Of a stretch of 64,000 nt of DNA, positions 62,301-64,000 are shown piece after piece. Both the position numbers and the translations under genes were made by a program. This DNA is from DAITBA01 sp036824005 (GTDB lineage Bacteria; Pseudomonadota; Gammaproteobacteria; Burkholderiales; Rhodocyclaceae): the NCBI GenBank assembly GCA_036824005.1, contig DAITBA010000014.1, positions 65,346 to 129,345 on the forward strand. Reading direction: 5' to 3'. The notes under the pieces were generated by a model, which worked only from the letters and a program-made list of their open reading frames with translations, had not been told where the DNA came from and did no database searches. How positions within the stretch are numbered: position 1 is the stretch's first letter; each line of letters begins with the position of its first letter.

Positions 62301-63266
62301 GCGGCAGGCATCGAGATAGTTCAGGCCCACGCCCCGGGTCGTGACTTCGTTGGCCCCGTTGGCGGAGGCGAATTCTTGCCAGGCCGCATTTACGTGAATG
62401 ATCCGTCCGCGCCCGTCGAGCACGGCGATGGCGCTGCGCAGCGAATCCATCACCGAGCGGGTGAGCAGCTCGCTTCGGCGCAGCGCCGCCTCGGTGCGCT
62501 GGCGTTCGGTGATGTCCGCCAGATTGACGATGACATGGAGTGCGCCGCCGATCTGCACCGGTCCGAGACTGATCTCGGCCGGAAATTCGCTGCCGTCGCG
62601 GCGCAGGGCAAAAAGCTGGCGACCGCGCCCCATCGGGCGCACCGCCGGTTGCGCGGCAAAGGCGCGGCGCAGTTCGCCGTGTTCGACGCGGAACCGCTCG
62701 GGCACGAAACTCTCGACAGTCAGTCCGACGAGATCGTCCGGAACATACCCGAGCAGCGCACCGGCGCGGGCGTTGGCGCGCACGATGTTGCCGGCGCCGT
62801 CCACGACCAGCATGGCGTCGGGCGCGGTATCGAGGATCAAGTTCGCCCGCGCCTCGCTTTCGCGCAGCGCTTGTTCCGCCCCACGGCGCGCGCGGCGATC
62901 CTCGGCGTCTTTCAGACTGCGCTCGATCGCCGGCACCAGCCGGAGCAGGCGGTCCTTGAGGATGAAATCGCTCAATCCGCGCTTGAGCAGATCGACCGCC
63001 TCTTCCTCGCCGACGCTGCCGGACACGAGGATGACCGGAACATCGGGCAATCGCACCAGGATCATCGCCAGCGTCTGGCGGAATTCCATGCCCGGCACGC
63101 GGTAGTCGGACAGGACCGCGTCCCAGCCGCCGCGGTCCAGCGCCGCCGCCAGCTCGTCGCTGCCGGCCACGCGCGTGCAGTGCGCCGCCAGGCCGTTCAG
63201 GCGCAGGTGGCGGTCGATGAGCAGGAAGTCCGACTCGACATCCTCGATAACCAGCAGTTCGAGCAT
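59385..63266 (-). CDS. Hybrid histidine kinase (REC, 4 PAS, HisKA, HATPase, REC, Hpt)
   Basis: A 1293-residue cytoplasmic sensor kinase with no membrane helices. The order is an N-terminal receiver (1-125, LELLVIEDVESDFLLIDRHL), four PAS/PAC modules (about 150-660), HisKA with His685 in SHEIRTPLN, HATPase with DSGIGMGEDQ and GGTGLGLAISK, a second receiver with Asp near 1080 (LTDIQMPGIDG), and an Hpt domain with His near 1229 (IAHKLKGSAGN). This is a full phosphorelay in one protein, feeding the HD-GYP regulator next door. It begins 4 bases after the CheY-like gene. Confidence 0.95.
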   Translation of the reverse strand: MLELLVIEDVESDFLLIDRHLRLNGLAAHCTRVAGSDELAAALDRGGWDAVLSDYRVPGMEFRQTLAMILVRLPDVPVILVSGSVGEEEAVDLLKRGLSDFILKDRLLRLVPAIERSLKDAEDRRARRGAEQALRESEARANLILDTAPDAMLVVDGAGNIVRANARAGALLGYVPDDLVGLTVESFVPERFRVEHGELRRAFAAQPAVRPMGRGRQLFALRRDGSEFPAEISLGPVQIGGALHVIVNLADITERQRTEAALRRSELLTRSVMDSLRSAIAVLDGRGRIIHVNAAWQEFASANGANEVTTRGVGLNYLDACRGLGADDVATRALAGIGRVLGGDEPFFTIEYPCHSPAQQRWFEMKVSPLQGPDGGVVVSHADISVRKLAEIALRESEAMLARAQSMARVGGWSADLVDGTVTASEEGARLVGWAPGVHLAEELFAILHLDDRAAMRTAWQQALRSGGYDMEHRILLDGAVRWLHVKAEIVYDQEGRPVKAVGMSQDVTEAREAQQALQAHKTHLEELVALRTAAVREAESRFRGLVEQALAGIYIIQGGYFRYVNPAFATVLGYGSPEEIVDRISVLDLVAPEDRDTVRRNVKARESGTADGIQYEFTALRKDGTRMNVEVYGRAIVHDGRPAVIGLLLDVTQRKAAERAQAEALAEARRLAAVRSEFLANMSHEIRTPLNAVLGLAQVGMRDSVGRRAQHTFHRILDSGQLLLGIVNDVLDFSKIEAGKLELERAPFDLGMAIDRAVHLSAAAAFDKGLAFNVHEAADLPQRCQGDALRLSQVLVNLLSNAVKFTERGHVDLAVCREGDELVLRVADSGIGMGEDQVARLFQPFEQADGSTTRRFGGTGLGLAISKRLVDMMGGSIHVDSRLDDGACFTVRLPLAGASAPVVADGERIVLAGLPAPEADRVRRALESIGAGVAVMAPDEALATEAALVALDARVLDKTQLDRAGERAASGRRLALIATPGLSESVPLSLREQVQLIERPLRARQLLAACRATAPGQEAPALASRLAGVRVLAVEDNEVNRLVLEEILEREGAQLSLAHDGRQALTRIEREGGSAFDIVLTDIQMPGIDGYETARRILALDANLPVIGLTAHAMPEERARCLAAGMVEHIAKPVDIDALVAAILRRRRHAGGEGAVAAAPAPSAAQDGATVPADAALIDRIALSARYKNKQAFIDRLLITAAETHAETPARLRQAIVEQDLDTLVFIAHKLKGSAGNLVAVRLQALAAATEEAARAARPDAWQLAEQLSQAVEALLGELVGRDAPATVGNTP

Positions 63267-63270
63267 GGCG

Positions 63271-63711
63271 TCATCCGGCGGGCGGCTTGTTGGTGGCCAG
63301 CCAGTACACGCCCAGGCGCGCCACGACCTCGGCGAACTCGCCGAAGTCCAGCGGCTTGCGCACGAAGCTGTTGGCGCCGTTCTCGTAGCTCTGATAGCGA
63401 TCGCGCTCCTCGTCGGAGGAAGTGACGATGACCACCGGCAGCAGGCGCGTGCGCGCGTCGGCACGCAGCCGCGCCAGCACCTCCAGCCCGGACAGGCGTG
63501 GCAGGCCGATATCCAGCAGCACCACGGCGGGCAGCGCGGCAGCGCCGCCACGCCCGGCGAACTCGCCCTCGCCGAAGAGGTAGTCGAGGGCCTGCTGGCC
63601 GTCGCGTACGACGTCGATCTGGTTGGCGACATTGACCTTGCGCAGCGCGCGCAGCATCAGCATCTCGTCCTGGAGATTGTCTTCCACCAGCAATATGGCC
63701 TTGGCATTCAT
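63271..63711 (-). CDS. CheY-like single-domain response regulator
   Basis: A 146-residue receiver domain. The acidic pocket (LLVEDNLQDEMLML) and phosphoacceptor in VVLLDIGLPRLSGLE, with Lys in FVRKPLDFGEF, are intact. No output domain; the Rcp1-like type that pairs with phytochrome-class kinases. Its start overlaps the upstream kinase stop (ATGA). It is 4 bases ahead of the giant kinase. Confidence 0.93.
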   Translation of the reverse strand: MNAKAILLVEDNLQDEMLMLRALRKVNVANQIDVVRDGQQALDYLFGEGEFAGRGGAAALPAVVLLDIGLPRLSGLEVLARLRADARTRLLPVVIVTSSDEERDRYQSYENGANSFVRKPLDFGEFAEVVARLGVYWLATNKPPAG

Positions 63712-64000
63712 GCCGCCTGCGCCTCCGCGCGCTCTGATCCGGGTGTGGGCAGACTGAATCTGAACGTGGCACCCTGCCCCGGCGCCCCCTGGGCCGTGAC
63801 CTCGCCGCCATGGCGACGGACGATGCGCTGCACCGTGGCCAGGCCGATGCCCAGACCGGGGAACTCGTCCTGCCGATGCAGGCGCTGGAAAGGTTCGAAC
63901 AGCTTGGCGGCGTGGGACATATCGAAACCGGCACCATTGTCGGCGACGACGCTGTAGAAAAAGTCTGTTCATCCGCGCATCGTGCCGTGAACCGAATGGA
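63708..64000 (-). CDS. Sensor histidine kinase, C-terminal part, with an apparent frameshift; partial
   Basis: Only the C-terminal ATPase part lies in the window. Read from 63968 it gives FFYSVVADNGAGFDMSH, then AAKLFEPFQRLHRQDEFPG and LGIGLATVQRIVRRHGG, a HATPase of the phytochrome-kinase type. But this frame meets a TGA at 63971-63969, just before the conserved region, while the adjacent frame upstream reads SIRFTARCADEQT, which fits the expected N-terminal continuation. The switch falls on a run of five A (63958-63962). One missing base there would explain it, so sequencing error or a real frameshift are both possible. Confidence 0.7.

Noticed and set aside
59385..63632. Extension of the giant kinase to 63632 (1415 residues)
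   Set aside because: The additional 122 residues overlap the CheY-like receiver in another frame and are Arg/Ser/Cys-rich nonsense. The receiver fold starts at the ATG at 63266.

Overview
The window reads as one chromosomal segment of a betaproteobacterium. The evidence is high GC, conserved neighbourhoods (trxA-rho, exbB-exbD-lpxK-trm112-kdsB-adk, rpsT/murJ back to back, argF/argG), and a Gram-negative envelope gene set (lpxK, kdsB, ExbBD, an OmpA-like domain). Rhodocyclales or a related group is my best guess, but that placement is inference. I see no phage, plasmid, insertion sequence, CRISPR array, rRNA or tRNA. Genes are dense and no gap between genes exceeds 300 bases.

Layout. 1-4.8 kb: start of fdxA, trxA, rho, a LuxR-type regulator divergent from a small DUF1059/secreted/cupin operon, then rpmE with promoter and terminator. 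5-14.5 kb: membrane glycosyltransferase, pgi, MliC-like lipoprotein, DUF4184 membrane protein, nitronate-monooxygenase-like flavoprotein, orn, M48 protease, an odd c-type cytochrome and rsgA. 14.7-18.7 kb: an Anbu (proteasome-like) operon with transglutaminase-like, alpha-E and circularly permuted ATP-grasp proteins. 18.9-24.9 kb: thiolase, CbiB-like protein, Nudix hydrolase, retropepsin-like protease, glutamine amidotransferase, YajQ and PpnP. 25-28.8 kb: argD-argF-(cytochrome)-argG. 28.9-37.3 kb: orphan ParA, PLP decarboxylase with a receiver-like N-terminus, rpsT, murJ, YbhB, ggt and a putative metallopeptidase. 37.4-45.1 kb: one long minus-strand block running exbB, exbD, lpxK, trm112, kdsB, adk, PPi-dependent phosphofructokinase and a proton-pumping pyrophosphatase carrying an OmpA-like tail. 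45.1-52.3 kb: a paired DnaA-box palindrome, xseA, sodB, ppk2, a PfkB-type kinase, srkA, a DUF938 methyltransferase and an unknown protein. 52.4-64 kb: glucan phosphorylase, MFS transporter, a second EF-G, and a signalling cluster (HD-GYP response regulator, giant hybrid kinase, CheY-like receiver, kinase C-terminus).

How the genes work together. The strongest metabolic theme is energy storage in phosphoanhydrides: H+-PPase, PPi-dependent phosphofructokinase and adenylate kinase in one block, PPK2 (polyphosphate to nucleotide) with a sugar kinase 7 kb away, plus pgi and glucan phosphorylase. The most unusual items are the pyrophosphatase-OmpA fusion, the Anbu operon whose transglutaminase-like partner has Ser at the catalytic Cys position, a c-type cytochrome coupled to argF, a c-type cytochrome with no possible Met ligand, a perfect inverted pair of DnaA boxes, and a family of dispersed intergenic inverted repeats.
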